In this document: positions 32,590 through 42,941 of the stretch, in pieces | How positions within the stretch are numbered: position 1 is the stretch's first letter | How the letters are laid out: every line of letters starts with the position of its first letter | Source of the DNA: Bacillota bacterium | Lineage (GTDB): Bacteria > Bacillota > Sulfobacillia > Sulfobacillales > Sulfobacillaceae | Direction of reading: 5' to 3' | Assembly: GCA_021806205.1 (NCBI GenBank) | Contig: JAJZXX010000053.1 | Location: 1-58,844, forward strand | DNA: 58,844 nucleotides | Translations under genes and position numbers: made by a program | The notes under the pieces: model-generated | The model's database searches: none | What the model was told of the DNA's origin: nothing | The model's input: the letters and a program-made list of their open reading frames with translations, nothing else

Positions 32590-33885
32590 CTATTTCATAA
32601 ATCCCTGGTATTGCCGCATCACCATCTGAGCCTGCATCTGCTTGAGCATATCGAGTGACACGCCCACCACGATCAAAAGCGAAGTGCCGCCAAAATATAG
32701 ATTAATGCTAGGTCCCATGGCAATGCTGACAATACTCGGCAAAATCGCCACCAATCCCAAGAACACGGCTCCGACTGAGGTCAGCCGGCCGCTCACTTTG
32801 GCCAAATAGTCGGCAGTCGGCTTACCCGGGCGAATGCCGGGAATGTGTCCTCCGGCCTTTTTAAGATTGTCGGCCACATCATCCACCTTAAAGACCACCT
32901 GGGTGTAGAAAAACGTAAAGAGGACCACCAGGAAAAACTCGATCACAATGTATAGGGGTGAACGGAAATTAAAATAGTGCGTAAAGACCGTCACCCAATT
33001 GCCATGAAAGAACTGGGAAATTGTAAATGGCAAAATCAGCAACGAAATCGCAAAAATGACCGGGATGACGCCCGCTTGATTGACGCGTATGGGTAGATGA
33101 GTGTTCTGACCCTGATAGATGCGACGTCCTACGACCCTTTTGGGATACTGAACCGGGATCTTCCGCTGGCCCTCATTCACGTACACCACCGCCGCAATAA
33201 TAATGAGGGCGATGACAAGAAAGATAATAAGCTTGGGAACAGTCAAAATTCCCGCCGTAATATACTTCGCCAGGGTCTCGACTCCATACGGCAACCGCGA
33301 CACGATGCCGAACATCACCAACAGCGAGATCCCATTGCCGATGCCCCGCTCCGACAATCGCTCACCAATCCACATCAAAAAGGTCGAGCCGGTCAATAGC
33401 ATGAAAGCCGTAAAAAAGAGCATCCAGACGGTGTGATGGACAAACACCGATTGACCGCTGGCCGAGGTGTAACGGTACAGGTAGTAAGAAATACCCACCG
33501 CTTGCAAGAATCCCAGTCCCAAAGACAGCCAGCGCGTCCAGCGCGTAATTTTCTTTTGACCGTCTTCGCCCTCTTTAGACCATTCCTCCACTTGCGGAAT
33601 AACCACCGTCATTAACTGCATAATAATGCTGGCGTTAATATACGGAATGATGCTGAGGGCAAACACGGACAACGTCGCGGTCGCGCCGCCGCTAAAAAGG
33701 TTGAGCAGCGCGAAGATACTGGCACCCGCCCCACTCTTAAACAACTTCTGGATGACAGCGGCATCCACACCGGGAATGGGTACGTGCACGCCTAGTCGAA
33801 ATACAACGAGCATGGCCAACGTAAACAAAAGGCGCTTGGCCAGCTGCGAATTCCGAAATACGCCTAAGGCCGCATTTTGTGCCAC
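32590..33885 (-). CDS. secY: Preprotein translocase subunit SecY
   Basis: A 431-residue channel subunit with ten membrane helices. Conserved parts are RLGVHVPIPGVDA near the plug, RWTRWLSLGLGFLQA, ERLSERGIGNGISLLVMFGI, and the cytoplasmic KRVVGRRIYQGQNTHLPIRV region that binds SecA and the ribosome. It starts straight after the rplO stop. Gene place and length are usual. Confidence 0.97.
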   Translation of the reverse strand: MAQNAALGVFRNSQLAKRLLFTLAMLVVFRLGVHVPIPGVDAAVIQKLFKSGAGASIFALLNLFSGGATATLSVFALSIIPYINASIIMQLMTVVIPQVEEWSKEGEDGQKKITRWTRWLSLGLGFLQAVGISYYLYRYTSASGQSVFVHHTVWMLFFTAFMLLTGSTFLMWIGERLSERGIGNGISLLVMFGIVSRLPYGVETLAKYITAGILTVPKLIIFLVIALIIIAAVVYVNEGQRKIPVQYPKRVVGRRIYQGQNTHLPIRVNQAGVIPVIFAISLLILPFTISQFFHGNWVTVFTHYFNFRSPLYIVIEFFLVVLFTFFYTQVVFKVDDVADNLKKAGGHIPGIRPGKPTADYLAKVSGRLTSVGAVFLGLVAILPSIVSIAMGPSINLYFGGTSLLIVVGVSLDMLKQMQAQMVMRQYQGFMK

Positions 33886-34323
33886 CTAAACCACCTCAGC
33901 CCGTCCCGAAGCCGCCTCAATCTTGTGTTTGGCCGACTGGGAAAAGGCGTTGGCTTGTACCACCAGGGCTCGGGAGAGATCCCCGGTACCCAGTATCTTT
34001 ACTGGAAGGTTCCGTCTCACCAACCGATGCTTTTTGAGTAGATCAACGGTGACCACCGTGTCGGGGTCAAATCGGTTTAATGCCTCGACATTGACCACTT
34101 CAAATTCGACCCGAAAAGGATTCTTAAATCCTCGCTTGGGCAACCGACGCTGTAATGGCATCTGCCCACCCTCAAATCCGGGGCGAATACTCCCGCCCGC
34201 GCGGGCTTTCTGTCCTTTATGCCCCCGTCCGGCGGTCTTGCCGAGACCCGACCCGAGTCCCCGACCGCGCCGCGTCTTTTTTTGGTGCGAACCCGCTTTG
34301 GGCCTTAACTCGTGCACGCGCAT
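33886..34323 (-). CDS. rplO: 50S ribosomal protein L15
   Basis: A 145-residue L15. The glycine- and arginine-rich N-terminus ([20 protein letters not shown] then [16 protein letters not shown]) and [18 protein letters not shown] are diagnostic. It binds 23S rRNA domain II and is needed late in assembly. Its ATG and the rpmD stop are adjacent. Confidence 0.97.
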   Translation of the reverse strand: MRVHELRPKAGSHQKKTRRGRGLGSGLGKTAGRGHKGQKARAGGSIRPGFEGGQMPLQRRLPKRGFKNPFRVEFEVVNVEALNRFDPDTVVTVDLLKKHRLVRRNLPVKILGTGDLSRALVVQANAFSQSAKHKIEAASGRAEVV

Positions 34324-34527
34324 TTATTCGCTTCCTTCCTCATCGTCGTCAATCGCTTCGACGCGGACCAAGTGACGCACTTTGTGCACCATACCGCGGA
34401 TCGAAGCATTATCGTCATGCTCGACGGTCCGCCACATCTTTCCTAACCCCAACGACTTCACGGTATCTTTTTGATCTTTGGCGTAGCCAATGGGACTTTT
34501 GACCAGGGTAATCCGAATCTTAGCCAT
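34324..34527 (-). CDS. rpmD: 50S ribosomal protein L30
   Basis: A 67-residue L30: [20 protein letters not shown] then [17 protein letters not shown]. An acidic tail (DDDEEGSE) extends slightly beyond the usual 60 residues. It overlaps the rpsE stop by 8 bp. Confidence 0.96.
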   Translation of the reverse strand: MAKIRITLVKSPIGYAKDQKDTVKSLGLGKMWRTVEHDDNASIRGMVHKVRHLVRVEAIDDDEEGSE

Positions 34528-35053
34528 GATGCGCGCCTCCCAGCACCTCGGCGATCGACAGTCCGCGAAGCTTCGCCACGTGGCGGGCGCTCTTCAATTG
34601 CCGTAGGCCATCCATCGTGGCGGCCACGACATTGTTAGGATTGGCCGTACCCAGCGATTTGGTCAGCACGTCGCGCACCCCCGCGGCTTCCAATACCGCT
34701 CGGACTGGCCCGCCGGCAATCACTCCGGTACCTTCCGCAGCCGGCTTTAACAACACCCGACCGGCCCCAAACCGCCCGATCACTTGATGGGGAATAGTCG
34801 TGCCTAAGCGCGGCACCATCACGAGATGTTTCTTGGCGTCTTCAATACCCTTTCGAATCGCTTCCGGGATTTCAGCGGCCTTTCCCAGGCCGACACCCAC
34901 CTTACCGGCTTCGTCACCCACGACAACCAAAGCGGAAAAGCTGAAGCGACGCCCTCCTTTGACAACTTTGGCCACCCGATTGATAGCCACCACTTTTTCC
35001 TTATACTCTCCCTCGCGCCGATCGGCGCCAGGCTGCGATTGCCCGCGTGCCAT
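34520..35053 (-). CDS. rpsE: 30S ribosomal protein S5
   Basis: A 177-residue S5. It has [20 protein letters not shown] then [18 protein letters not shown] (the loop linked to decoding accuracy), [20 protein letters not shown], and [20 protein letters not shown]. The first 15 residues are a variable leader. It follows rplR in the spc operon. Confidence 0.97.
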   Translation of the reverse strand: MARGQSQPGADRREGEYKEKVVAINRVAKVVKGGRRFSFSALVVVGDEAGKVGVGLGKAAEIPEAIRKGIEDAKKHLVMVPRLGTTIPHQVIGRFGAGRVLLKPAAEGTGVIAGGPVRAVLEAAGVRDVLTKSLGTANPNNVVAATMDGLRQLKSARHVAKLRGLSIAEVLGGAHHG

Positions 35054-35068
35054 AATGGCCCCCCTCGT

Positions 35069-35434
35069 TTAAAATTCCAGCCCGGCGTCGCGGGCCGCGT
35101 CGGCAAGTGCCTTGACCCGTCCGTGATACCGGTACCCACCCCGGTCAAATACCACCTGTTTAACCCCTTTTGCCAGGGCCCGCTCCGCCACGAGCCGACC
35201 GACGATGGAGGCTTTGGCTACCGTTAAACGGCCACTTTCCGCCTTTAATGCCGGTTCCAGGGTCGATGCCGCTGCAATGGTATGTCCTTTGGTGTCGTCA
35301 ATAATCTGGGCGTACATGTTCAAATTGGATCGAAAGACATTAAGGCGCGGACGCTCAGGCGTACCGTGCACCTTAGCACGGATCCGATAATGTCGCTTTT
35401 GACGCGCCGCGTTCCTGTCAAATCGCTTGTACAC
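35069..35434 (-). CDS. rplR: 50S ribosomal protein L18
   Basis: A 121-residue L18: [40 protein letters not shown] then [15 protein letters not shown], and the C-terminal [20 protein letters not shown]. It binds 5S rRNA. GTG 35434 is 10 bp after the rplF stop, with AGGGA upstream. A much longer open frame to 35578 lies inside rplF and is not used. Confidence 0.96.
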   Translation of the reverse strand: MYKRFDRNAARQKRHYRIRAKVHGTPERPRLNVFRSNLNMYAQIIDDTKGHTIAAASTLEPALKAESGRLTVAKASIVGRLVAERALAKGVKQVVFDRGGYRYHGRVKALADAARDAGLEF

Positions 35435-35444
35435 GCCTAATCCC

Positions 35445-35984
35445 TCACTTCTTTCCGGTCTTGCCGACCTTGCGGCGAATGCGTTCGCCTTTGTAATGAA
35501 TACCCTTGCCTTTGTAGGGCTCCGGGGGCCGAACCCCGCGGATCTTCGCGGCCGTTTCTCCCACCGCTTCACGATCATGCCCCTTCACCAACACATTCGT
35601 AGGGTTGGGCACGTCAAACTGAATGCCCGAAGGCGGATCAATGTGGACGGGGTGCGAAAATCCCACGGTGAGCACCAACCGTTCTCCCTGCTTCGAAGCG
35701 CGATACCCCACGCCTGCCAGTTCCAAGTGTTTCTCGAAACCTTTGGAGACCCCTTCCACCATATTGGCAATCAAGGTTCTCGATAATCCCCATTGGGCTT
35801 TAGCCATTCCACTCTCGTTGGCGGGACCCACCCGGATTTCCTTTTCGTCCCGGGTGATGGTCACCTCAGGCCTTAGGGTTCTCTCCAAAGTGCCTTTCCC
35901 GCCCTTGACGCGTACCGTTTGACCATCCACCACGACTTCTACACCGGCTGGAATCGCAATCGGTTGCTTACCTATCCGAGACAT
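35445..35984 (-). CDS. rplF: 50S ribosomal protein L6
   Basis: A 179-residue L6: [20 protein letters not shown] then [35 protein letters not shown], and the C-terminal [20 protein letters not shown] then [11 protein letters not shown]. It sits near the factor-binding site. Length and place are normal. Confidence 0.97.
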   Translation of the reverse strand: MSRIGKQPIAIPAGVEVVVDGQTVRVKGGKGTLERTLRPEVTITRDEKEIRVGPANESGMAKAQWGLSRTLIANMVEGVSKGFEKHLELAGVGYRASKQGERLVLTVGFSHPVHIDPPSGIQFDVPNPTNVLVKGHDREAVGETAAKIRGVRPPEPYKGKGIHYKGERIRRKVGKTGKK

Positions 35985-36011
35985 TTGCCCTTTCCCCCCT
36001 AGCCGCCCATT

Positions 36012-36404
36012 CTACCACACATAGCACAGGACTTCGCCACCAACATGCTCTTGGCGTGCCCGTTTTTCAGTCATAATTCCACGCGAGGTCGACAGCACGG
36101 CCATGCCGAGACCGCCTAGGACCCGGGGTAGCTGATCATGACCCGCATAAACCCTCAGGCCGGGCCGACTTATGCGCTTAAGCCCGCTGATGACGCGCTC
36201 GCGATTGTTGCCATACTTTAAAGAAAGCCGCAAAACCCCTTGCTTGCCGTCTTCCATCCACTCGTAATCCCGAATGTAGCCCTCTTCTTTGAGAATCTCG
36301 GCCAATGCGCGCTTCATCCGGGAGGATGGAATGTCCACCACATCACGGTAGACAATATTCGCGTTACGTATGCGAGTCAACATGTCCGCAATTGGATCTG
36401 TCAC
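36012..36404 (-). CDS. rpsH: 30S ribosomal protein S8
   Basis: A 130-residue S8: [40 protein letters not shown] then [15 protein letters not shown], ending GGEVLCYVW. It binds helix 21 of 16S rRNA and is the spc-operon repressor in E. coli. Normal length. Confidence 0.97.
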   Translation of the reverse strand: MTDPIADMLTRIRNANIVYRDVVDIPSSRMKRALAEILKEEGYIRDYEWMEDGKQGVLRLSLKYGNNRERVISGLKRISRPGLRVYAGHDQLPRVLGGLGMAVLSTSRGIMTEKRARQEHVGGEVLCYVW

Positions 36405-36422
36405 GACGATCCCCCTTTCTCT

Positions 36423-36608
36423 CTACCAACTAGCTTTTCTCACACCGGGGATAGCCCCTTGGTGTGCCAACTCTCGAAAACATAGCCGACACAACCCGAA
36501 ATCCCTTAAATACCCGTGGGGGCGCCCGCAGAGTTGGCAACGATGATACTTGCGCACGTGATACTTGGGCTTGCGCTTGGCTTTGGCAATCAATGACTTT
36601 TTGGCCAT
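36423..36608 (-). CDS. rpsZ: 30S ribosomal protein S14, type Z
   Basis: A 61-residue zinc-type S14: [20 protein letters not shown] then [20 protein letters not shown] and [15 protein letters not shown]. The CxxC...CxxC pair marks the zinc form typical of Gram-positives and thermophiles. It sits between rplE and rpsH as expected. Confidence 0.97.
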   Translation of the reverse strand: MAKKSLIAKAKRKPKYHVRKYHRCQLCGRPHGYLRDFGLCRLCFRELAHQGAIPGVRKASW

Positions 36609-36629
36609 AATCGACCTCCTTTCAATGGA

Positions 36630-37184
36630 TTAACGGTGCCGCTGCAAGGGCATGCCCAACATCGTAAGCAGGACTTGGGCTTCTTCATCCGTGTCAGCCG
36701 TCGTAACCAAGGTCACGTCCATGCCACGCATTTTGTCGACCTGGTCATAATCAATCTCAGGAAAAATTAGCTGCTCCTTGATACCCAAGGTGTAGCCGCC
36801 GCGTCCATCAAATCCCCGGGAGGACAGCCCGCGAAAGTCGCGTACACGAGGCAGCGCGACATAAAAAAGCTTCTCCAGGAAATCATACATGCGCTGACCT
36901 CTCAGCGTCACTTTAGCCCCAATCGGCATGCCCTCGCGAATTTTGAAACTCGCAATCGATTTTTTCGCGCGGGTGACCAGCGGCTTTTGGCCGGTAATCG
37001 TCGTGAGATTTCCCACCGCCGCATCTAACGCTTTAGAATTGCCCACCGCATCACCGATGCCCATGTTCACCACAATCTTGGCTACCTTGGGCACCTGCAG
37101 GAGATTCTGGTAATGAAATCGCTCCATCAGCGCCGGAACGACCTCGGTTTGATATCGCTCTTTCAAGGCCGACTCAATTGCCAT
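36630..37184 (-). CDS. rplE: 50S ribosomal protein L5
   Basis: A 184-residue L5: [80 protein letters not shown]. It binds 5S rRNA and contacts P-site tRNA. ATG 37184 is the conserved start; the frame extends to 37205 without homology. Confidence 0.97.
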   Translation of the reverse strand: MAIESALKERYQTEVVPALMERFHYQNLLQVPKVAKIVVNMGIGDAVGNSKALDAAVGNLTTITGQKPLVTRAKKSIASFKIREGMPIGAKVTLRGQRMYDFLEKLFYVALPRVRDFRGLSSRGFDGRGGYTLGIKEQLIFPEIDYDQVDKMRGMDVTLVTTADTDEEAQVLLTMLGMPLQRHR

Positions 37185-37207
37185 CGTCTTATTGTTCCTT
37201 TCCAATC

Positions 37208-37519
37208 TTAATCAAGCGTCGCGCCGCAGTGCTTACAAGTTCGGACTTTTTTCCCACTGTCCAAAAATTTATGGGCAATGCGGGTGGTCCTTTTGCACGA
37301 GGTGCACACCTTCATCACGTTGGAGACGTGAATAGGTGCCTCCTTGGTAATGATGCCCCCGTCCGGGTTGGCCGCACTGGGGCGTTGATGGCGCTTCACC
37401 AGGTTCACCTTTTCCACCACAACCCGGTTCTCCTTGGGAATCGATAGAATAATGTGGCCCTCTTTGCCTTTGTCGCGACCCGCCATGACCTTGACCAGGT
37501 CACCTTTCCTGACGTGCAC
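37208..37519 (-). CDS. rplX: 50S ribosomal protein L24
   Basis: A 103-residue L24 with an N-terminal KOW motif ([20 protein letters not shown]), [11 protein letters not shown], and [16 protein letters not shown]. The C-terminus has a CTSC...CKHC cysteine set, a zinc-ribbon-like feature seen in several thermophilic L24 proteins. It is an assembly initiator of the 50S subunit. Confidence 0.96.
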   Translation of the reverse strand: MHVRKGDLVKVMAGRDKGKEGHIILSIPKENRVVVEKVNLVKRHQRPSAANPDGGIITKEAPIHVSNVMKVCTSCKRTTRIAHKFLDSGKKVRTCKHCGATLD

Positions 37520-37536
37520 CGTGTTCCCCCCTTTAT

Positions 37537-37908
37537 CTAAAGAACTTCCGGGGCCAAAGAAACAATCTTCATATAGTCCCGCTCTCGGAGTTCTCGCGCA
37601 ACCGGCCCAAAAATGCGGGTGCCACGCGGTTCCTTCTCTTCTCCCCGTAAAATCACCGCAGCATTTTCATCAAACTTGATGTGGGACCCATCATTGCGAC
37701 GACACCCGGTTTTGGTGCGCACAATGACGGCCTTCACCACATCTCCCTTTTTGACCACGCCCCCGGGCGCAGCCGACTTGACCGATGCGACAATGACATC
37801 GCCGATGTTGCCGTACTTGCGATACGACCCGCCCAACACTCGAATGCACATCAACTCTTTAGCACCGGTATTGTCAGCCACCGCCAAACGCGTCTGCGGT
37901 TGGATCAT
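37537..37908 (-). CDS. rplN: 50S ribosomal protein L14
   Basis: A 123-residue L14: [20 protein letters not shown] then [40 protein letters not shown], and [20 protein letters not shown]. It forms part of the inter-subunit bridge and binds RsfS. Normal length. Confidence 0.97.
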   Translation of the reverse strand: MIQPQTRLAVADNTGAKELMCIRVLGGSYRKYGNIGDVIVASVKSAAPGGVVKKGDVVKAVIVRTKTGCRRNDGSHIKFDENAAVILRGEEKEPRGTRIFGPVARELRERDYMKIVSLAPEVL

Positions 37909-37937
37909 GGGTCACCCTCCTCTCTCGTCTCTCTTGG

Positions 37938-38204
37938 TTAACTTTGCTGATGACCCATAATCTCAATGACACGCCAGTTCTTCTCTTTGGAGATCGGCCG
38001 GGTCTCCTCAATCCGCACGCGATCGCCGGTTTTGCACCGATTTTGCTCGTCATGGGCCTTATAACGCTTGGTCCGACGCATTCGACGCCCATAAAGGGGG
38101 TGTTTCACTAAGGACTCCACCGCCACCACCACGGTTTTGTTCATCTTGTCGCTCACCACTACGCCTTCGCGTACCTTTCTTTTACCGCTATTCACGTCGT
38201 TCAT
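37938..38204 (-). CDS. rpsQ: 30S ribosomal protein S17
   Basis: An 88-residue S17: [20 protein letters not shown] then [40 protein letters not shown], ending with NWRVIEIM. An OB fold binding the 5' domain of 16S rRNA. Normal length and place. Confidence 0.96.
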   Translation of the reverse strand: MNDVNSGKRKVREGVVVSDKMNKTVVVAVESLVKHPLYGRRMRRTKRYKAHDEQNRCKTGDRVRIEETRPISKEKNWRVIEIMGHQQS

Positions 38205-38216
38205 CTTCGTCCCCCC

Positions 38217-38420
38217 CTATCGTACGTTCTCTTGGAGCTCCCGCTCGCGCAGGATAGTATGCACCCGGGCAATATCCTTTTTGACTTGACGGATGCGCAT
38301 GGGGTTCTCCAATTGGGCGGTGGCCAATTGGAAGCGAAGACGGAAGAGCTGTTCTTTCAGCGACTTGAGCTGAGCCTGGAGTTCGTCGCCGCTCATCTCT
38401 CGCAGTTCCCTAGGCTTCAT
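38217..38420 (-). CDS. rpmC: 50S ribosomal protein L29
   Basis: A 67-residue two-helix L29: [20 protein letters not shown] then [20 protein letters not shown] and [20 protein letters not shown]. It lies at the exit tunnel, where trigger factor and SRP dock. ATG 38420 has GGAGAGAG upstream and overlaps the rplP end by 11 bp. Confidence 0.96.
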   Translation of the reverse strand: MKPRELREMSGDELQAQLKSLKEQLFRLRFQLATAQLENPMRIRQVKKDIARVHTILRERELQENVR

Positions 38421-38844
38421 GGACACTCTCTCCTGACTGTTCCCGTTTAACAAATCGGGTCTTAATGGGCAGCTTGTGCTGAGCCAGACGCATGGCCTCC
38501 CGGGCCACCTCCTCGGGGACACCGGACAACTCAAACATGATGCGGTCCGGCTTCACCACGGCGACCCAATACTCCACATTGCCTTTTCCAGATCCCTGAC
38601 GCGTTTCCGCCGGCTTTTTGGTCACTGGCTTATCCGGGAATATGGTGATCCACACCTTACCTCCGCGGCGAATGTACCGGGTTAAGGCGACGCGGGCCGC
38701 TTCAATTTGGCGGTCGGTAATCCAGGCGGGTTCCAATGCCTGAAGCCCATACTCCCCAAAACTGAGCGTGTTGCCCCGGTGGGCCCGCCCCTTCATCCGA
38801 CCCCGGTGCATCTTGCGATACTTGGTCCGTTTAGGTTGCAGCAC
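38410..38844 (-). CDS. rplP: 50S ribosomal protein L16
   Basis: A 144-residue L16: [20 protein letters not shown] then [40 protein letters not shown], and [20 protein letters not shown]. It lies near the A-site tRNA elbow. It overlaps rpmC and follows rpsC by one base. Confidence 0.97.
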   Translation of the reverse strand: MLQPKRTKYRKMHRGRMKGRAHRGNTLSFGEYGLQALEPAWITDRQIEAARVALTRYIRRGGKVWITIFPDKPVTKKPAETRQGSGKGNVEYWVAVVKPDRIMFELSGVPEEVAREAMRLAQHKLPIKTRFVKREQSGESVHEA

Positions 38845-38845
38845 C

Positions 38846-39520
38846 TTAACGTCCTCCTTCCGATCCGGCTAACGGCCGCCCTACCCGGCCCGGCAAAACC
38901 TGACCCTTGTACACCCAGACCTTCACCCCAATGATGCCATAGGTGGTGTGTGCCTCGGCAAACCCGTAATCAATATCCGCTCTCAGCGTGTGCAGAGGAA
39001 TCGAACCTTCCCAGGTCCATTCACGCCGGGCAATTTCAGCACCGCCCAACCGCCCCGACACCATAATTTTGATGCCTTTGGCGTTTTGACGCATGGCCCG
39101 CCCCACTGCCTGCTTCATGGCCCGCTTAAACGCAATCCGCTTTTCAAGCTGACTGGCCACTGATTCAGCCACCAGTTGCGCGTCGGTCTCAGGCGACTTC
39201 ACCTCGACGATGTTGAGGTTTACCTGCTTTTTGGTCAGTCGGTCCAAGTCTTTAGTCAACTGACTGACCCCGGTGCCACCTTTGCCAATAACCATGCCCG
39301 GCTTCCCCGTGTGCACGGTAATCTTCAATTTGTTGGACTGACCCCGTTCAATCTCGATCCGCGAAATCCCGGCGTTGTAATGGCGCTTTTTGACATACCG
39401 GCGAATCGCATAGTCCTCCCCTAATAGCCCCGGGGTTGTCTTTTTGGTACCATACCAACGCGAGTCCCAGGTCTTCACAATACCAAGTCTGAGTCCCTTA
39501 GGATGTATCTTTTGCCCCAT
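38846..39520 (-). CDS. rpsC: 30S ribosomal protein S3
   Basis: A 224-residue S3: [20 protein letters not shown], the KH domain [20 protein letters not shown], then [20 protein letters not shown] and [10 protein letters not shown]. It lines the mRNA entry channel and has helicase activity with S4. Normal length. Confidence 0.97.
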   Translation of the reverse strand: MGQKIHPKGLRLGIVKTWDSRWYGTKKTTPGLLGEDYAIRRYVKKRHYNAGISRIEIERGQSNKLKITVHTGKPGMVIGKGGTGVSQLTKDLDRLTKKQVNLNIVEVKSPETDAQLVAESVASQLEKRIAFKRAMKQAVGRAMRQNAKGIKIMVSGRLGGAEIARREWTWEGSIPLHTLRADIDYGFAEAHTTYGIIGVKVWVYKGQVLPGRVGRPLAGSEGGR

Positions 39521-39530
39521 ATTCTCCCCC

Positions 39531-39884
39531 CTAACTGCTGTGCCGTGGTCTGAGGACCACGGAAATATGACTGGTGCGCTTCAAAATGGCAAACGCCTGC
39601 CCGCGGCTTCTCGGATGAATTCGTTTCAGAATGGGTCCCCCGTCTACCCAGATCTCCGCGACGTATAAATCTCGGGCATCCAGGTCATGGTTGTTTTGCG
39701 CGTTGGCGGCCGCGCTGTGAATCAGTTTGGCAATGACCTTCGAGGCGCGTTTTGGTGTATGCCGCAAGATGGCCTCGGCATCGCGGATATTTTTGCCACG
39801 CACCAGGTCCACGACAATACGAACCTTGCGGGGGGCAATGCGGACATGGCGCACGTGCGCCTTGGCTTCCGATATTTCTGGCAT
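39531..39884 (-). CDS. rplV: 50S ribosomal protein L22
   Basis: A 117-residue L22: [20 protein letters not shown] then [40 protein letters not shown], and the hairpin tip [20 protein letters not shown]. The hairpin reaches into the exit tunnel; changes there give macrolide resistance elsewhere, and none is obvious here. Confidence 0.97.
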   Translation of the reverse strand: MPEISEAKAHVRHVRIAPRKVRIVVDLVRGKNIRDAEAILRHTPKRASKVIAKLIHSAAANAQNNHDLDARDLYVAEIWVDGGPILKRIHPRSRGQAFAILKRTSHISVVLRPRHSS

Positions 39885-39898
39885 GTCGCCTTCCCCCC

Positions 39899-40183
39899 CT
39901 ATCGCATGCCGGTCGAGCGCTCGGATTTGTCTGCGTGTCCCTTAAACGTACGGGTAGGCGCAAACTCACCTAGCTTGTGACCGACCATTTCTTCACTGAT
40001 ATAGATGGGGACGTGTCGTCGCCCATCGTGGACCGCAATCGTGTGTCCGACCATATCGGGTATGACGGTCGACGCCCGAGACCAGGTGCGAATCACTTTC
40101 TTTTCACGCCGCTCGTTTTGCCCCTGAACTTTTTTCAAGAGGCTTTCTTGGACGTAAGGTCCCTTCTTTACTGAACGACCCAT
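39899..40183 (-). CDS. rpsS: 30S ribosomal protein S19
   Basis: A 94-residue S19: [40 protein letters not shown] then [33 protein letters not shown]. It binds the 16S head near S13. ATG 40183 is the conserved start, with GAGG upstream; the frame extends to 40213 inside the rplB end. Confidence 0.97.
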   Translation of the reverse strand: MGRSVKKGPYVQESLLKKVQGQNERREKKVIRTWSRASTVIPDMVGHTIAVHDGRRHVPIYISEEMVGHKLGEFAPTRTFKGHADKSERSTGMR

Positions 40184-40193
40184 AGTTGCCTCC

Positions 40194-41021
40194 TCACGAT
40201 CGCCGTCGGACAATGAGCCGGTCCGAGGCCTTCCGCTTTTTACGCGTTTTCTTCCCTAATGCGGGCTTACCCCACGGCGTGACCGGGTGCTTGCGGCCAA
40301 TCGGCGCTTTACCCTCACCGCCTCCATGGGGGTGATCCACGGGGTTCATCACCGAGCCCCGCACGGTAGGTCGCCGCCCCGCCCAACGATTACGCCCGGC
40401 CTTGCCGATCGTGATGTTTTCATGCTCAATATTGCCAACCTGCCCCACCGTGGCCATGCACTGCACCGGCACCCGTCTGAGTTCGCCCGATGGCAATCGC
40501 AACAAGGCATACCGCCCCTCTTTGGCAGCCAGTTGGGCCGATGTCCCGGCCGAGCGGGCCAATTGAGCTCCACGCCCCGGATGCATTTCTACGGCGTGAA
40601 CCACGGTGCCCACGGGAATATCTTTCAGGGAAAGGGCATTACCGGGCTTTATGTCTGCGGTCGGGCCGGCGACGACGGCATCACCCACCTTCAATCCCAA
40701 TGGCGCCAAAATGTAAACCTTTTGACCGTCTTGATATTCAAGCAAGGCGATTCTCGCCGTCCGAAAAGGGTCGTACTCAATAGCGATGACCTGAGCCGGA
40801 ATGTCCAGCTTCTGCCGTTTAAAGTCAATCACCCGATACACGCGTTTGGTCCCGCCACCCCGATGCCGCACCGTAATGCGCCCGTGATGATTCCGGCCAG
40901 CCTTTCGGTGTATGCCTTCGGTCAAGGATTTTTCGGGACGCTTTTTCGTGATTTCCTCGAATGTCGAGACGGTCATCTGCCGAACTCCGGGGGAGGTCGG
41001 TTTCATTTTGCGTACTGGCAT
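40194..41021 (-). CDS. rplB: 50S ribosomal protein L2
   Basis: A 275-residue L2: [20 protein letters not shown] then [40 protein letters not shown], and [20 protein letters not shown], the segment with the histidine near the peptidyl transferase centre. It is needed for subunit joining. Normal length. Confidence 0.98.
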   Translation of the reverse strand: MPVRKMKPTSPGVRQMTVSTFEEITKKRPEKSLTEGIHRKAGRNHHGRITVRHRGGGTKRVYRVIDFKRQKLDIPAQVIAIEYDPFRTARIALLEYQDGQKVYILAPLGLKVGDAVVAGPTADIKPGNALSLKDIPVGTVVHAVEMHPGRGAQLARSAGTSAQLAAKEGRYALLRLPSGELRRVPVQCMATVGQVGNIEHENITIGKAGRNRWAGRRPTVRGSVMNPVDHPHGGGEGKAPIGRKHPVTPWGKPALGKKTRKKRKASDRLIVRRRS

Positions 41022-41038
41022 GGCTCCTCCTCCTTCGT

Positions 41039-41323
41039 CTACACGCCTTCAAACAATTCGATAGTTTCTCCCGGCGCCAAAGTCACAATAGCCTTCTTCC
41101 GGTCTGGAGTCTTTCCCACCGAGTACCCGCGCCGTTTGGTCTTGCCGGGCACCCACATGGTGTTCACCCGAGTCACCCGAACCTTGAAGATCTCCTCGAC
41201 CGCCCGTCGTATTTGCACTTTGTTAGCCCGACCATCGACTTCAAAAGTGTACTTGTTGTATGCCATGGCGTCGGTGCTGGCCTCAGTCACAATGGGCCGC
41301 TTTAATACGTCATACGGACTCAT
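41039..41323 (-). CDS. rplW: 50S ribosomal protein L23
   Basis: A 94-residue L23: [59 protein letters not shown]. It forms the main docking site for trigger factor, SRP and SecYEG at the tunnel exit. Its start overlaps the rplD stop by 4 bp. Confidence 0.97.
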   Translation of the reverse strand: MSPYDVLKRPIVTEASTDAMAYNKYTFEVDGRANKVQIRRAVEEIFKVRVTRVNTMWVPGKTKRRGYSVGKTPDRKKAIVTLAPGETIELFEGV

Positions 41324-41946
41324 GCGTTGAACACTCCTTCCAGCGTCTGCACGGCACCTTGGTCCAGCACCAGCCGATGATACTTCAAAAGACTGTAGGC
41401 ATTAAGACTGTCCGCCGTCGTCGCATGAACATCCTTAAAGTTGCGGACCGACAGCTTTAACAGATGCTCGGGTGCTTTCGTGATAAAGAGCACATTGCGC
41501 CCCAGATTGAGGCGGTCCATCGCCTCGGCCATGAGCCGGGTTTTGGCCTGGTTAAGATTCAGACTGTCAATGACCATCAATTCCGCATCGCGCAATTTAG
41601 CCGACAGGGCTTGGCGAATGGCGGCCCGGCGCATCTTCCTCGGAAACTTCACACTAAAATCGCGGGGGTGGGGACCAAACACTACACCGCCATGACGCCA
41701 ATGGGGAGCTCGCGTCGTTCCAGCCCTGGCACGGCCGGTGCCTTTTTGACGCCAAGGTTTTCGGCCGCCACCGCGCACTTCACTGCGGGTCTTGGTCGAT
41801 GCCCGGCCGGCCCGCTGATTGGCCAAATGTGCCACAACCGCTTGATGCAGGAGTGCCTCGTTCAACGGTGCATTAAACACCCGCTCCGATAGTTCGAGTT
41901 CCCCCACCACATCACCGGCCAAGTTATACATATTGACGGTTGGCAT
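41320..41946 (-). CDS. rplD: 50S ribosomal protein L4
   Basis: A 208-residue L4: MPTVNMYNLAGDVVGELELS, GGGRKPWRQKGTGRARAGTT (the tunnel-loop tip), VFGPHPRDFSVKFPRKMRRA. L4 autoregulates the S10 operon in proteobacteria; no such leader is claimed here. One base separates it from rplC. Confidence 0.97.
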   Translation of the reverse strand: MPTVNMYNLAGDVVGELELSERVFNAPLNEALLHQAVVAHLANQRAGRASTKTRSEVRGGGRKPWRQKGTGRARAGTTRAPHWRHGGVVFGPHPRDFSVKFPRKMRRAAIRQALSAKLRDAELMVIDSLNLNQAKTRLMAEAMDRLNLGRNVLFITKAPEHLLKLSVRNFKDVHATTADSLNAYSLLKYHRLVLDQGAVQTLEGVFNA

Positions 41947-42597
41947 TTAAACGGCTCCTTTCCGCTTGCGTATCGATTCTCGCACCATGACCAAGGAGCC
42001 CTTCGGTCCGGGAACCGCGCCCTTAATGAGCAAAAGATTTCGGTCGGCGTCCACCCGCACCACCTTGAGGGACAGCGTCGTCACCCGCTTGTGGCCCATT
42101 CGCCCCGGCAACTTCCGTCCCGGGTGCACCCGACCGCCGCCGCCCGATGTTCTCGACCCCAATGATCCAACCCGTCGGTGATACTTTGAGCCGTGGGTGG
42201 TTGGCCCCCGATGAAATCCCCAGCGTTTAATCACGCCGGCAAAACCCTTGCCTTTGCTGGTGCCGGTTACATCGACCACATCCCCCGGTTCAAAGGCATC
42301 TTCCACCTTGACAAACTGACCCGGTTCCAAGGCCGTCGCCCCCGCTAACCGGAATTCTTTGACGTATCGGGCGGGGTTGACGCCCCGCGCCTTATAGTCT
42401 TGGCGTTGCTGATAGGCGACTTTGCGGTCCTTGATGGCGCCAACCCCCAGTTGAGCGGCTTCATAACCATCGCGGTCTTGCGTGCGGATACGCATTACCT
42501 GGTTGGGCTCCACGTGAAGGACCGTCACCGGCACGGCCCGACCTTCCTCATCAAACACCTGGGTCATCCCCAGCTTGATTCCCATAATCCCCTTCAT
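41947..42597 (-). CDS. rplC: 50S ribosomal protein L3
   Basis: A 216-residue L3: MKGIMGIKLGMTQVFDEEGR then AVPVTVLHVEPNQVM, and the loop FHRGPTTHGSKYHRRVGSLG then SRTSGGGGRVHPGRKLPGRM, which reaches the peptidyl transferase centre. Normal length. Confidence 0.97.
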   Translation of the reverse strand: MKGIMGIKLGMTQVFDEEGRAVPVTVLHVEPNQVMRIRTQDRDGYEAAQLGVGAIKDRKVAYQQRQDYKARGVNPARYVKEFRLAGATALEPGQFVKVEDAFEPGDVVDVTGTSKGKGFAGVIKRWGFHRGPTTHGSKYHRRVGSLGSRTSGGGGRVHPGRKLPGRMGHKRVTTLSLKVVRVDADRNLLLIKGAVPGPKGSLVMVRESIRKRKGAV

Positions 42598-42610
42598 GAT
42601 GTCCCCCTGC

Positions 42611-42919
42611 CTACAGCTTGATCTCGATGTCCACTCCAGCGGGGAGATCCAATCGCATCAGCGCGTTTACGGTTTTTTGGCTCGGATCCATAATGTCGAT
42701 CAGACGCTTATGGATTCGGCGTTCAAACTGCTCGCGAATGTCCTTTTCCCCGTTTGGCGCGGTCAAGATCGTATAGATGGTCTTTTCCGTCGGTAGCGGG
42801 ATCGGCCCGGAGACTGCGGCACCGTTGCGCTTGGCAGTCTCCACGATCCGTACCGCAGATTGATCCAACACCTCGTGATCGTAAGCCTTCAGTCGTATGC
42901 GAATCTTCTGCTGGGCCAC
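42611..42919 (-). CDS. rpsJ: 30S ribosomal protein S10 (NusE)
   Basis: A 102-residue S10: [20 protein letters not shown] then [20 protein letters not shown], and [20 protein letters not shown] then [11 protein letters not shown]. It also acts as NusE in antitermination with NusB and NusG. GTG 42919 gives the standard size and follows GGGGG; the upstream extension of the frame overlaps tuf and is not used. Confidence 0.97.
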   Translation of the reverse strand: MAQQKIRIRLKAYDHEVLDQSAVRIVETAKRNGAAVSGPIPLPTEKTIYTILTAPNGEKDIREQFERRIHKRLIDIMDPSQKTVNALMRLDLPAGVDIEIKL

Positions 42920-42941
42920 CCTGTTTTCCCCCTGACTCGAA

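Noticed and set aside
35434-35578. N-terminal extension of L18
   Set aside because: These codons lie inside rplF in another frame; the conserved L18 start is GTG 35434.
40287-41330. Long plus-strand open frame (about 347 codons) opposite rplB and rplW
   Set aside because: It lies wholly antisense to unmistakable ribosomal protein genes, has no ribosome binding site and no family-like motif. Such shadow frames are common in GC-rich coding DNA.
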